Source of the DNA: Trichoplax adhaerens
Taxonomy: Eukaryota; Placozoa; Uniplacotomia; Trichoplacea; Trichoplacidae
DNA length: 64,000 nt
Direction of reading: 5' to 3'
Assembly: GCF_000150275.1 (NCBI RefSeq)
Contig: NW_002060946.1
Coordinates: forward strand, 4,005,035-4,069,034
Shown: positions 39,391 through 51,206 of the stretch, piece by piece
How the letters are laid out: each line of letters starts with the position of its first letter
Position numbering within the stretch: position 1 is the first letter of the stretch
The notes under the pieces: model-generated
What the model was told of the DNA's origin: nothing
The model's database searches: none
What the model saw: only the letters and a program-made list of their open reading frames with translations
Made by a program: the position numbers and the translations under genes

Positions 39391-39537
39391 ACTGCAGTAC
39401 AGTACCGTACAGTACAGTACAGTACTGTAGATCATAACCGTCAAGCCTGTAGTTTTAGTACCCAACTTCCGATTCTGCGTAGTGTACAGCACAGTGGGTT
39501 AGTTCGATGATTGAATGTACAGTACAGTACAGTACTC
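39391..39537. repeat. GTAC palindrome cluster upstream of NEDD8
   Basis: Two blocks built from CAGTAC and GTACAG (39391-39430 and 39516-39537), each followed within 50 bp by a near-identical ACTTCCGATTCTGCGTA / ACTTTCGATTCTGCGTA. The pair therefore looks like a small duplication 180-330 bp upstream of the NEDD8 start. Confidence 0.8.
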
Positions 39538-40183
39538 AACTTTCGATTCTGCGTACAGTACTGCATACTGTACCCCCGCCCGCCAGCTCATACCAGTGGA
39601 AATTGGATATTGTACAGGTTACAGGTTAAAGGTCTGTGGAAAATGCGATGATGTCTCACTCACAGATTGCTAGACTGTTATTTATCGTTGAATAAAGTTA
39701 ATGCTTGGGATATTTTTTTTTCCCCATTTTTGGATCAGATTTGGAGTTGGAAATGGCGTTTCACAGAACTCTACCCTGCTGTATCGAACATTGGATTTAT
39801 GGTTGTGTTTCAGTTGTAGTCCAATGTACCTCCGACGGACGGACCTTCCTGACTAAATGAGGCCGGCAATATATTGATAAATGCCTACTTAGAATGGATC
39901 TTCCGTGTCTGTTTTCTAAATCTCTGGTACTAATTGAAATAACATTGTCGATCTTATGTAGCTATTTCTAATCAGAACTTGGCCAATCGATAATGAAATT
40001 CAATGTAATATTACTTAATTTGGAAATAATCAGTTAATTTAAAATCGACTATCTGCATACTAGAGTACTGTCTATCATAACGAAGTGTTTGGTACTGTAC
40101 TCTATTTAACGAGATGAGGCCGTGGTGTCTGTCCGTCCAAGTGTACGAAGTATCTATGAATCAGCTGCAGTACTTACTACTAT

Positions 40184-40474
40184 ACTGTACCGTAGTGCTA
40201 CATGCTGTACAGTGTACAGGCGTACAGTACTGTACTGTACTGTACGTACACCAGTATTTTGTAACCCCCACTCCGGCTAAATGTCAACTCCGATTCACAT
40301 GACCACAGAGCTACAATTCAGATGACGTCAGCATGTAGTGATGTACTGTAGAGTCAGCCATCGAGCAGGATTAGCGCTAGTGTACAGTACTGTAGCTATT
40401 GGAGGTTAAAACGAATAGTGTACAGTACTATATACTGTAATGTACTGTACAGTGTACTGTACAGTGTACTGTAG
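40184..40474. repeat. GTAC palindrome cluster upstream of VPS18
   Basis: Blocks at 40184-40250 (GTACAGTACTGTACTGTACT core) and 40417-40474 (GTGTACTGTACA repeated head to tail). Both are self-complementary and could form cruciforms. They lie 0.7-1.0 kb upstream of the VPS18 start codon. Confidence 0.8.
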
Positions 40475-41142
40475 CAAACATTGCGTAACATCCTGATGCC
40501 GAAGCGAACCTCTTAACTGTTCTCCATTTTTAGTCGATTTTCAAGTCAATGGCAATACTTTAGGTCAAAATATTCCGCTCTACAACAAGCAAATTTACTT
40601 GTTCATCGATTTTACAACAAGAGAATACTAGACAATACGCTGAGGCCTGTAATCTGCCCCCAAAGTAGCCAATTATTGACCTAAATTGGGAAATCAATGA
40701 GTGGCATTTAAAAATAAATCAATATTATTCGGTTAAAAGTAACCATCATGAAAGCTTGTGCCCTACTCAGTGCTCTATCGTTGGGCGTCGTTTGGTACAG
40801 TTAATTATATCATTGAAAATAAACAGACGTACAGACGCTCGTACATTTTGGCAAAACTTCTCGATCAACCCTATACGAAAGAAGAAAACCTCCTCTACAC
40901 TGTCCAAGGCCTACGGTATAATACACTACCAGGAACACCTCCTATTGCTTTTACCACACTAGCAATGGATTCGTTATAGTTTTTGCTCGCTCATCTTTGA
41001 CCTGATTAACTAGCAATAAAGGAGAAAAATTCATCCAAATTATCCTTCCATTCCTAGCTCGATATCAATAATATATTTTCGTATTATTACTCTGTTCCCT
41101 GCTTTCATACATAGGATATAATCGAACGAAACTCTTCTAACA

Positions 41143-44100
41143 ATGGCATCCATATTGGAACAGTATCAGCAAAGCAACTTTCGAGCTAGCAGAACCAATT
41201 ATCCGAGTACTGCAGCCAAAAATGAAACAGTAAGCTGGATAACTAGAGATCAATCCAATCGATGGAATAAAACTGTATAAATAGAGAATCTTTACCTAAC
41301 TCTTGATCGATGCTAAAATCATCGTTTTCTACATGTCTTATACAATATCTTGTGTTTTCATCAATGTAAAGAGATGATACATGTATGTGTTGTTGTACAG
41401 GTTCCATCTTCAGGATTCGTCAATATCATGTCTGAAGAAGAGAGACCTATTTTTAATAGAATTGGTTCCGGTTTCAGGTAATAATGCTGATAAAGAATAG
41501 CACTCATGATATCAATCCTTGACGACTATTCTAGGCAATATAATAAGTTTACTTTTTGCATGATCTAAATGAAATTATTCAAAATAGATCTACAGTATAT
41601 TATTCATAATAAATACACCAGGCCGTATTTACCTTATACGAAACTTGTCAACATCCTTTCTGTATGTCGTATTAAAGTGAGCACTATTCAATCTAAAATA
41701 ATAACACTTCTTTTGTTAGGATACCAGTCAATACTTTTATCCAACGTGTTGCAATATGCAATAACATGATGCTGGTCGCGCTGTCTAATAATATCTTAAG
41801 AAGAATATGCCTATACGATAAGAATCTCTCCGACGGTACATAGATGATAATTTTATTCCTGTAATAATTTGTTGCTATAAAGTATAGTGATGTCGTCTGA
41901 ATAGGAATCAACTAAATGGAAAGACTTATGCAAAATACACTTTACGTTATGCGGAATTTTCCCTACGATAACGAGTACAGTAGCTCACCTCGAATCCGCT
42001 ACTTGATCCTGTAGCATAATAGAATACTGTACACTGTACAGTATAATGTTGTCAATCACTAAAACTACTTTAATACTAGTATATAGAGCTACTTTTACAG
42101 GATAAGACTTGTCAATTGATAATTCACGTCACAGAAGGATTACTGTAGTTACGTTAGCCTATTTGAGTATAATTACATTTTCTGATAAATCGAGACTTTT
42201 GATATATCAAACGAATATTTGTACTCTAGATGTCCAAATTTCTGGACGATTAACTGATAAAGTATACCGGATCTTCCTGGATCCAACGGGCAAGCATGCA
42301 ATAATTGCTATGGAATCGATGGAAAATTATTATTTAGCTGCTAGTATGAAAAAAGTAAAACTTCTAAATAAATTAAAGGTAAGTGATTTGCTTATATGTA
42401 ATAGAAATTCATCTAAATATCCTGATCGAAAGGTATTATCCCAATCGTAACAATCTCCCAATACAGGATTACTATACTGTAAAACGAAGGGTTATTTATA
42501 CGAAGATCAATCATTTCATTCGCAATTAGCAATTTATAGCATTAGCCAAGTAGTAATGAGCTGTCATCCTATTTAATTCTTCCATTTTGAATAGAATCGA
42601 AGCACATTAACGTTTTACTATCGTATAGTTTAAAATTTGCGAATACCTCTCTTATATGATCAAATTACCATACTAGTCTAGTTAAATACCTTGTTCCCAT
42701 TAATTTTGTGTTAGCACTAATACACTACAGTTTTAGTTTCTATATAAATTCTATCCTATCATTATAATTAGGGACATCTCATAGAATCTATTGCATGGAA
42801 TGGCAGTAACGCAACAGATTTGAGTACTAGGGATATCCTAATTGGTACAGCCAGAGGTATATAAATAGAAGAGATATGTCAAATATACATTCTTTTGAAT
42901 ATTTATTTCACAGTACGAATTACCATATCGTTATTCATATACTGTAATATTTTTATTACAATACTATAACAATTATAACATTAAGAATACACTTAAAAGT
43001 ACATATACGTACATTGTCGAATAAGCATGAAAATATAATCTATCTTGCAGGGTTAATCTTTGAAACAGAGCTTGATGCATCTGTTGAAAGATTAAGATTC
43101 CAAAGCGGTACTGAAAAGTACATGAAACAGGTCAATAAGATACTAGATGTAGTCTGTGTTATTTTCTTGATATCTAACTATTACTGGGATCTAATCATAA
43201 CATGTTGATACTGTACTGAACATAAAATATTGCAGGTATACAGCTTAAACAGGTCTGAAGCATCTGAAACTGCAGAGCGCATAACTGGGCTTTTCTTTGA
43301 TCGGTTTCCTCCATCTTCTTACCGTCTGGATACAAGATACTTTGTCATCGCTACCACTCCAAAGTACAAAAAATATCAAGACTTAAATAACATTACGTTC
43401 AATAACTGATACATTGAAAACATTTTCCCTTCTTTATTTTCTAGTCGTATGTATCAGTTCGTTGGCGAACTCAGCCAAGATCAGCCTCTATTTACTAGGC
43501 TTTTTTCGGCCTACGAAGGGCGCCCTGGTAAAAACAATGTGACAAGTTGTAATGACAGCTAATATTATTATAACTCCACTCTTATCATTGTATTGTTTGT
43601 TACAGCTCAATTCTTAGAGTTACCTGGTGAAACTTTAAATTTTAGTGAATTTCACGTTGCCTACTCTCGAAAGGATAAAATACCGGTATCATTTGCCTGG
43701 TTAACAGGTAATGATCATATAATCTGAAACATTTGCTTACTACTGTACTTATAAATTTTGAATATAATAATTTACATGTTTGTGTTAGAACCCGGTATTT
43801 ATCATGGAACCTTCAATTTCCGAGACCCGAAACATAGTGTTACCGCGGGAGCGCTACTTATGCCTTATAATGCTCTAGATACCACTGATGGAGAAAATGT
43901 TAGCGTTTCGCCCCCTATATCGCTTACCGTAACGGAATTTCACGCCTTACTCCTTTTTAAGGATAGGTAGAAACAATTAACAAAATAGAACTTCTTTGCT
44001 TACACTCTTAAAATATACAGTAGTGATAGATTCTAAGATGATTTTATAATAACGATTTTCAGATTAAATGCGGTTGCATTACTTAATGAAGAAGTAGTTT

Positions 44101-47100
44101 TTGAAGATTACTTTCAAGGAAACGTCAGTATTTCGTGTCTTTTTTCATCGTTTTATTTTTTTCTTTTATATATTCTTCTCTGTCGAATAGCAATGATCTG
44201 ATTATTATTTTTCCTTAGGCATTTAATGATGTAATAGCAGTGCTAGTCGATCCAGTCAGTAAAATAATATGGATGTATAGCCAAACATCAATATTTCAGT
44301 TTGAGGTCATTCACGAAGATAGATACGTTTGGAGAATGCTTCTAGAAAAGAATGAATTTGAAAAAGCTAAACAATTTTGCAAGGTAAGAGGTAGACAGTT
44401 ATCTCGTTTCGTTAGTTGCTAAAATGACGTACGAGTGAATTTATTCTGATATTTTTAGACATCATAAAAATATATACTGTTTTTATACACGACTTTAAAC
44501 ATGGAACTTGACCTATATTATATATCTAGGACAATCCAGTACACTTGGATAAAGTTTTAACAGCCCAAGCTGATCATTTCTTCGATAATAAAGAGTAAAT
44601 TCGACTAAATCATTTATGCGCAAATTTATTGACATGTCATTTATGAAGACTTTAAAATCTCACTCTTGATTTTAGGTACCAGTCAGCGGCATTATTTTAT
44701 GCCCAGTCACAAAAATCATTTGAGCAAGTAGCTCTGAAATTTTTAGAGCTTAATAGACGTGATGCATTAAAAGTATTTTTAATTCAAAAATTTAATTGTC
44801 TAAAGGCTCAGGTTTGTACGGAGATTTTTTATTTCTATCTAAAAGTTATTATGAAATTAAAGATATATAATAGTACTTACCCATACGTCCGTATCCTACT
44901 TTAGGATAAAACACAAATGTCAATGTTACTAACTTGGTTAACAGAACTGTATTTAAATGATATTGGGAAACTGAAAGATGATGATAAGACTGAATTATGT
45001 GAAGTAATGCAAGCAGAATTTAGGGACTTTCTTCAACAGCAACGAGTAACTGTAAGTACTAAATAGTATATGAAATTTACTTTTCCATATTTATTAGGTA
45101 GCTACATCATACTATTAAACTCTATATAGCTTATTCTGGCCGTTTTATTTGAACACTTTATAATATGACTATACTTATATTAATTTATAAATAAAGAATT
45201 GCTTAAATGACAATCCGACCCTGTGCGCTACTCTAAGTGACCTTATTTCCAGTCATGGCGATACCGATAACATGATTTTTTTTGCCAAACTAATGAATGG
45301 TAATACTAATAATATACAATAGACCGATTTATATAACAGATTAAATGTACTATTACAATAAAATATTTAATTTTATATATTTACCATTGTTGAAATAGAT
45401 CATGAAAAGGTCATAACGTACTATATTCAGAGAGATCGGTTTAAAGAGGCACTCAATGCTCTATCGAATCAGGTACATTTCTTTGCATAACTAATAGGTA
45501 CACTTATAGAACTTTTATGTTTAATCACATAACTAATGATAGTATATTTATTTCAGCGGAATCCTGAATTATACTATAAGTTTTCAGCAGATTTAATTCC
45601 TCACATACCAAAAGATGTTATTTCTACCTGGATCTTGCTGGAGGGTAATCTTGACGCCAAAAAACTCATTCCTTCACTTATTCATTACGGTCAACACTCA
45701 CCTCAGGTATTGGTTATAGTCTATTAGTCGTCTGTGGATCAATATCTGACTTTATCTATCCTTGATTTCTAGGCATCTGAGGCTATTCGATACCTGGAAT
45801 TCTGTATACGTGATCTTCGCAACAATGACCAAGCAATTCATGATTACTTGATATCTTTATATGCTAAGAATAAAGATGAATCAAAGTTAGAAACATATTT
45901 ACAAGTACAAGGAAGAGTAAGCAAGATTTTCTAAATTACTAGTTTAAATATCAGGCAATACGAAGGCGTGGTTCTGACAGCTACAAACTTCTATTATTTC
46001 GATACTAAAATAATAGGCTGTGAGTTATGATCCTAATTATGCTTTGAGACTTTGCGCTGAATACCGTTGTCATCGATCGTGTGTCTACATATATGCTGCG
46101 ATGGGCTTATTTGACGAAGCAGTTGAGTTGGCCTTAAAGGAGGTAATATATAACTTCTATAATAGGAAATATTGACTTGAAATGATATAGAGATGTTAAG
46201 ATGGGATTATTGTATGTGCCATAATAGGTTTCAGTAGATCTTGCAAAAAATAATGCTCAAATCCCAGAGGATGATGAAGAATTAAAAAGGAGGCTCTGGC
46301 TCCTAATTGCTCGTCATGTCATTGAAGAGAAAAATGATATTAAGCAGTAAGTAGATGTACTGGATAACAGATGAATGCCAATGATTTAATGCACGATATT
46401 CCTTATTTATAAAATGACAATAATTTGATCAGCAACACATACCTACATATATTTGCCTAAACATTAAAAATTTTTTATTACCGGACTCTAGAGCCATGGA
46501 CTTTTTGAAAGACTGCGACCTTTTAAAAATTGAAGATATTTTGCCTTTTTTCCCGGATTTTGTAACTATCGATCATTTTAAGGTAACAGCATTTGGATTA
46601 CCTTCGGCTAGAGAAAATCTCATTTATCCACAATGAAGGCTTAAACTGCTAATGATCTTCATGTAGGACGCTATTTGTTCATCACTACAAGAATATAATA
46701 AGCATATCGAATCACTAAGACAAGAAATGCAGGAAGCAACGGAAAGCGCTAAATCTCTTCGGGAAGATATTCAGGCAATGAAAAATAGGTACAGTATCGA
46801 TCTTAACTTTTTTGAAACTATTTACCGTAATAGTACCAATATGCTAATTGGCATTTTCTAATTTAAAGCCTATTAATTAATGATAACTTTATCTATATAA
46901 TTTTAGTTATAGAATTATTTCTGTTCAAGAAACCTGTACCATTTGCTCATTTAATATCATGAGCAGAGCCTTTTACTTATTTCCTTGTGGTCATATGTTT
47001 CATACCGATTGTTTAATAGCTGAGGTACTTAAATAATTCAAATCTAGCCAAAATAATTTGAAACATTTTAACAAGCTATCTTTTCTTATTTTTTTAAATG

Positions 47101-47644
47101 AATTAAATTCTAGGTTGAACCTCATCTCAATGATAGGCAGAGGTAAGATTGTTGTTTACTTAAGTATATTATTAAAGTAAAATCTAGCTGAATTAAAATT
47201 CCACTTATAGAATACAAAAGTATTACTTAATCATACTATAAAATTGCTTACTTTCTAGATCAAGGTTGAGGGAACTTCAAAAAAAGCTAGGTACATCATA
47301 TACGACTGAACTTCAAGCTGCTGAAAGCACTTTAAGAGATTCTTGCAAGGTTTGAGTTTTAGCCTCTGATCTTTTATTATTTTATGGTTGTGATTATGGT
47401 GCGAGTGTTTACCACAGAATTATATATCATTCTTGACTTTAGGATGAACTAGACGAATTGGTTGCCAGTGAATGTCTATACTGTGGAGAACTTATGATAA
47501 GGTATAATTACTTAGCGCTACTATTTGTATTATAAAAATGCTATGTAAACGTTATTGATTATTAACCTTTACATTGATAGCCTTATTGATCAACCTTTCA
47601 TTTCTCCGGATCAATTTGATGCCATTAAAGAGAGCTGGCGATAA
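41143..47644 (+). CDS. VPS18: VPS18, core subunit of HOPS/CORVET
   Basis: Class C Vps core protein tethering late endosomes and lysosomes. Exons: 41143-41229, 41401-41477, 42135-42378, 42772-42856, 43051-43130, 43236-43363, 43445-43527, 43606-43707, 43789-43966, 44063-44123, 44219-44383, 44530-44594, 44676-44811, 44905-45051, 45197-45299, 45399-45472, 45557-45706, 45773-45916, 46017-46142, 46228-46346, 46492-46582, 46667-46788, 46907-47024, 47114-47142, 47259-47349, 47443-47501, 47581-47644; 975 aa, human 973. Start MASILEQY matches the family. An N-terminal beta-propeller part is followed by the clathrin-repeat region (ALKFLELNRRDAL, ISSHGDTDNMIFFAKLM, DAKKLIPSLI), KIEDILPFFPDFVTIDHFKD, a coiled coil (about 820-855), and a C-terminal RING: Cys866, Cys869, Cys883, His885, His888, Cys891, then Cys946, Cys949. 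Introns are short (about 70-290 bp) except the second (657 bp). Confidence 0.96.
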
Positions 47645-50600
47645 GATATTATGCGTGTCAAAACTATTAGAATATATGTATTAAGTACGATGCTAAATCT
47701 ATCTGTAAGATTGATTACCTAAAAAATGTTTATATGCTAATAACTAGAGGCGATCGAATTTATATGCTTGCTCAATTCTGTATTATTATTAAACCTTCTA
47801 TTGTCCAAGAAACTTGAAAGATGATGTATAATGAAATGTATACTGGTTAAGTTGATGGTCGTATTCCTCTGCACTAACCAAGATATATTACTTGATAGAA
47901 CGATGATTGTAGTGCATTAGGGTAATTTATTTCTGAAATGTTTTCACCACAATATTGATGTTATAGTCCTTATTTTGAAAAGATAATATCTACTGAAACA
48001 CACTTATAATCCTTATTTTCACCATGACACAATTTTTTAATATAAAAATTTATATTTTTTATGGCTTTTATTGAGTCTCTGATTAGATCAAGTTATAGTA
48101 ATTGGATAGCGCTTATCACTTGACCCTACGTAAATTGTGAAAGTTAACGATATTGGCTATTTCTGCACTTGTAGCTGATTAATGGAGCATTGCGACAACA
48201 GTCTTTACATCGTAAACACTGTAGATTGTACCAGGGACTTTTAAGCCCTGATTATACTATCTTACTTAAAGTTCAATTGGAAGATTTACAGAAAGTGATT
48301 CCACCTTCTTACCATGCGATGAGTTTAACAATTTTAAATATTTACAACATAGCATAAATTAATTGGTTATTTCCGTTGTTCTAGTAAAGTTCTTTCTAGT
48401 AGTGCTAAAGGGGAAATCAAACTTTTCGATGTTGCCATTCCTGCACTTCTGCCATTAATAATACTGTATTTCATTCTTTAAATATAGAGATATTAGAAAT
48501 TTTATATCATCAATGGATAGCTGACATTTGCAACATTATGGGAAGTATCTAAAATTGAAGATTCTATTGTGATTTGTTGTACTACAGTACTATACTATGG
48601 GTAGCTAATATTAAGGCAGCATGGATGACTGCAGGCTGTAATACAGTCTTACTACTAACTGTAAAACACTCACTTCGTAATTTATGAAATTGTATATCGT
48701 TAATGGGTAGCTGATGTTAAAATAGTATGGAAAATATGTAAAATTGTAGATTCTAGACTGGCCTGCTGTAGTACTATACAGTACTGTGGGCAGCTGATAT
48801 TAGTACGGCATGGAAAGGGCAATATACGATCCGTTGTCAGGTCCTCCGTGCCATGGATTACCATACAAGCTGTAAAGCAATTTTATGACTCACTGTAAAG
48901 ACAATCACTTTATAATCCATACCATTTTATATCGTCAATGGGTAGCTGATTTTAAAATAGTATAGAAAGTATCTATTTCTGAAGATTATAGTCTGATATT
49001 AATCCAGTATGTAAAGGATAGTACGGTATATATATGTTATACACTGCTAACTGTAAAGAGAATTGCTTGGTAATTCATTGCTGGTTGTACTATGCGTCGC
49101 GATAAAGTGATGATTCTATCGATGCTAATCACACAGTATTCATATCCAATCTTCTTATTCTCATTTTACAATAAAGAGGGTAGCTAATGAAGGCATCGAA
49201 ATACAGTATAATAGAAAGGCTATCGTCTGATCTACTGTAGCATGGATAAAACTTCGGAATCTTCAAAATGATGCATATCATGATGCTAATAACAAAGTAT
49301 CCATATCTCCTAAAATTCCAATTTTATCATAAAGAGGGTAGCTAATGAAAGTATAGAAATACAGCATTGTAGGAAGGCTATTGTCTGATCTGCTGTAGCA
49401 TGGATAAGATCTAGGAATCTTAATGATGCTAACAACAAAGATATATATCTCCTTAAATTCCAATTTTACAGTCAAGAGGGTAGCTCATGAAGGCATCGAA
49501 ATATAGTATAGTAGAAAGGCTATTGTCAGATTTGCTGTAGCATGGATAAGACTTCGGAATTTTCAAAATGATGCATATCATGATGCTAACAACAAAGTAT
49601 CCATATCTCCTAAAATTCCAATTTTATAATAAAGAGGATAGCTAACGAAAGCATTGAAATACAGTATAGTAGAAAGGCCATTGTCTGATCTGCTGTAGCA
49701 TGGATAAGATCTAGGAATCTTAATCATGCTAACAACAAAGTATCCATATCTCCTTAAGTTAAATTCCAATTTTACAATAAAGAGGGTAGCTTATGAAAGC
49801 CTAGAAATACAGTCTAGTAGAAAGGCTATTCGTCTGATCTGCTGTAGCATGGATAAGATTTAGGAATCTTAATGATGCTAACAACAAAATATCCAAATCT
49901 CCTATAGAAATACAGTATAGTAGAAAGGCCATTGTCTGATCTGCTGTAGCATGGATAAGATCTAGAAATGTTAATCATGCTAACATCAAAGTGTTCCTAT
50001 CTCCTTAAGTTAAATTCCAATTTTACAATAAAGAGGGTAGCTAATAAAAGCATAGAAATGCAGTCTAGTAGAAAGGCTATTCGTCTGATCTACTGTAGCA
50101 TGGATAAGATTTAGGAATCTTAATGATGCTAACAACAAAGTATCCAAATCTCCTATAGAAATACAGTATAGTAGAAAGGCCATTGTCTGATCTGCTGTAG
50201 CATGGATAAGATCTAGAAATGTTAATCATGCTAACAACAAAGTATTCCTATCTCCTTAAGTTAAATTCCAATTTTTACAATAAAGAGGGTAGCTCATGAA
50301 AGCCTAGAAATACAGTCTAGTAGAAAGGCTATTCATCTGATCTGCTGTAGCATGGATAAGATTTAGGAATCTTAATGATGCTAACAACAAAGTATTCACA
50401 TCTCCTATAGAAATACAGTACAGTAGAAAGGCCATTGTCTGATCTGCTGTAGCATGGATAAGATCTAGAAATGTTAATCATGCTAACAACAAAGTATTCC
50501 TATCTCCCTCTTGAAATCTCCTAGTCAATAGTTTGTTGGCCTTCAAATTTTAGAGAATCAATGACTAGCTAATATTAATTAAGGCAGTGTGGAAAGTATT

Positions 50601-51206
50601 GAAAATTGGAAGGCCTTGTTTGGTCTGCCATACGTAGTTTTGCTTTAGACATGTTGGAAGCTAGTATCAATGGAACACATGGCCCAATGGTCTGCGGTCG
50701 TTGACTGACTATCGAGGTACTGAAACGAGTGTCTGGTCTACATACAGTAGCAGTACTTTCAATTTAGCGAAGAAGAGGAATGCGATTTGCGCTGTTAACC
50801 AGTAGTGAAAGTAGGATGATCGGACATACTTATACGATAGCCTACGATCACTGGTAATGAATGGACACTAAAGCCACATTATAGCCTAGACCAACAGGAA
50901 ATGAAACGGAACGGAACCTTTTGTGCTTTTGTTGACGTCTTCCTCTACTGTAGACTATAGTAAGTATGCAACAGACCAATTGGTAGAGGCTCCATTATGA
51001 CCATTGGCCACGGCATCGGGCGTCGCTATGACGCTAGCACTGATGAAGTGGAGGCCAATACGCTTGCGCAACTCTTTTCCCTAAGTGTAGAAGGCATCTA
51101 AAAGCATTTCTTGGTTGCCATCTTTGTCGCAGTAAAATCCAGTTGGCAATCTTTCATTTATCGACTCCATCGGCTCCAAAAGAGCCACAGCAAGCGAACT
51201 ATTAAT
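47645..51206. other. Spacer VPS18 / TRAP-alpha with satellite-like array
   Basis: 3.6 kb between two genes on the same strand. The first 700 bp is plain AT-rich sequence; 48.4-50.6 kb is the repeat array listed separately; 50.6-51.2 kb is non-repetitive and presumably holds the TRAP-alpha promoter. Open frames inside the array are translations of repeat units. Confidence 0.7.
48490..50600 (+). repeat. Satellite-like tandem array with dimeric period
   Basis: Units are marked by CAGTATAGTAGAAAGGC and GATCTGCTGTAGCATGGATA. Marker starts fall at 49204, 49362, 49504, 49662, 49810, 49913, 50061, 50164, 50313, 50415. Spacings are 158, 142, 158, 148, 103, 148, 103, 149, 102: two dimers of about 300 bp, then three of about 251 bp in which every second unit lost its AATAAAGAGGGTAGCT part. 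More diverged relatives with the GGGTAGCT word flank the core at 48500-49080 (spacing 190-240) and near 50550. No coding capacity is conserved and no transposase is seen. Confidence 0.9.

Larger units (their letters stand above)
39212..41142. other. Divergent spacer NEDD8 / VPS18
   Basis: 1.9 kb between start codons, with the densest GTAC-palindrome clusters of the window (39391-39430, 39516-39537, 40184-40250, 40417-40474). Around 40740-40980 all three plus-strand frames are open for about 190 bp, without recognisable protein similarity. Confidence 0.6.

Noticed and set aside
40738-40980. Three overlapping open frames 160 bp upstream of VPS18, one with MKACALLSALSLGVVWYS
   Set aside because: No frame has both an ATG and a recognisable domain, and no splice pair links them to VPS18. 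Possibly 5' noncoding exon sequence.
49278-49769. Two similar minus-strand frames of 65 and 63 aa
   Set aside because: They are translations of adjacent satellite units and break in the other units.
48490-50600. CRISPR-like periodic array
   Set aside because: Spacing is irregular, the whole unit repeats rather than a short direct repeat with unique spacers, and the genome is eukaryotic.
51111-51206. Longer N-terminus for TRAP-alpha
   Set aside because: The frame is open but has no ATG, and the ATG at 51207 starts a clean signal peptide.
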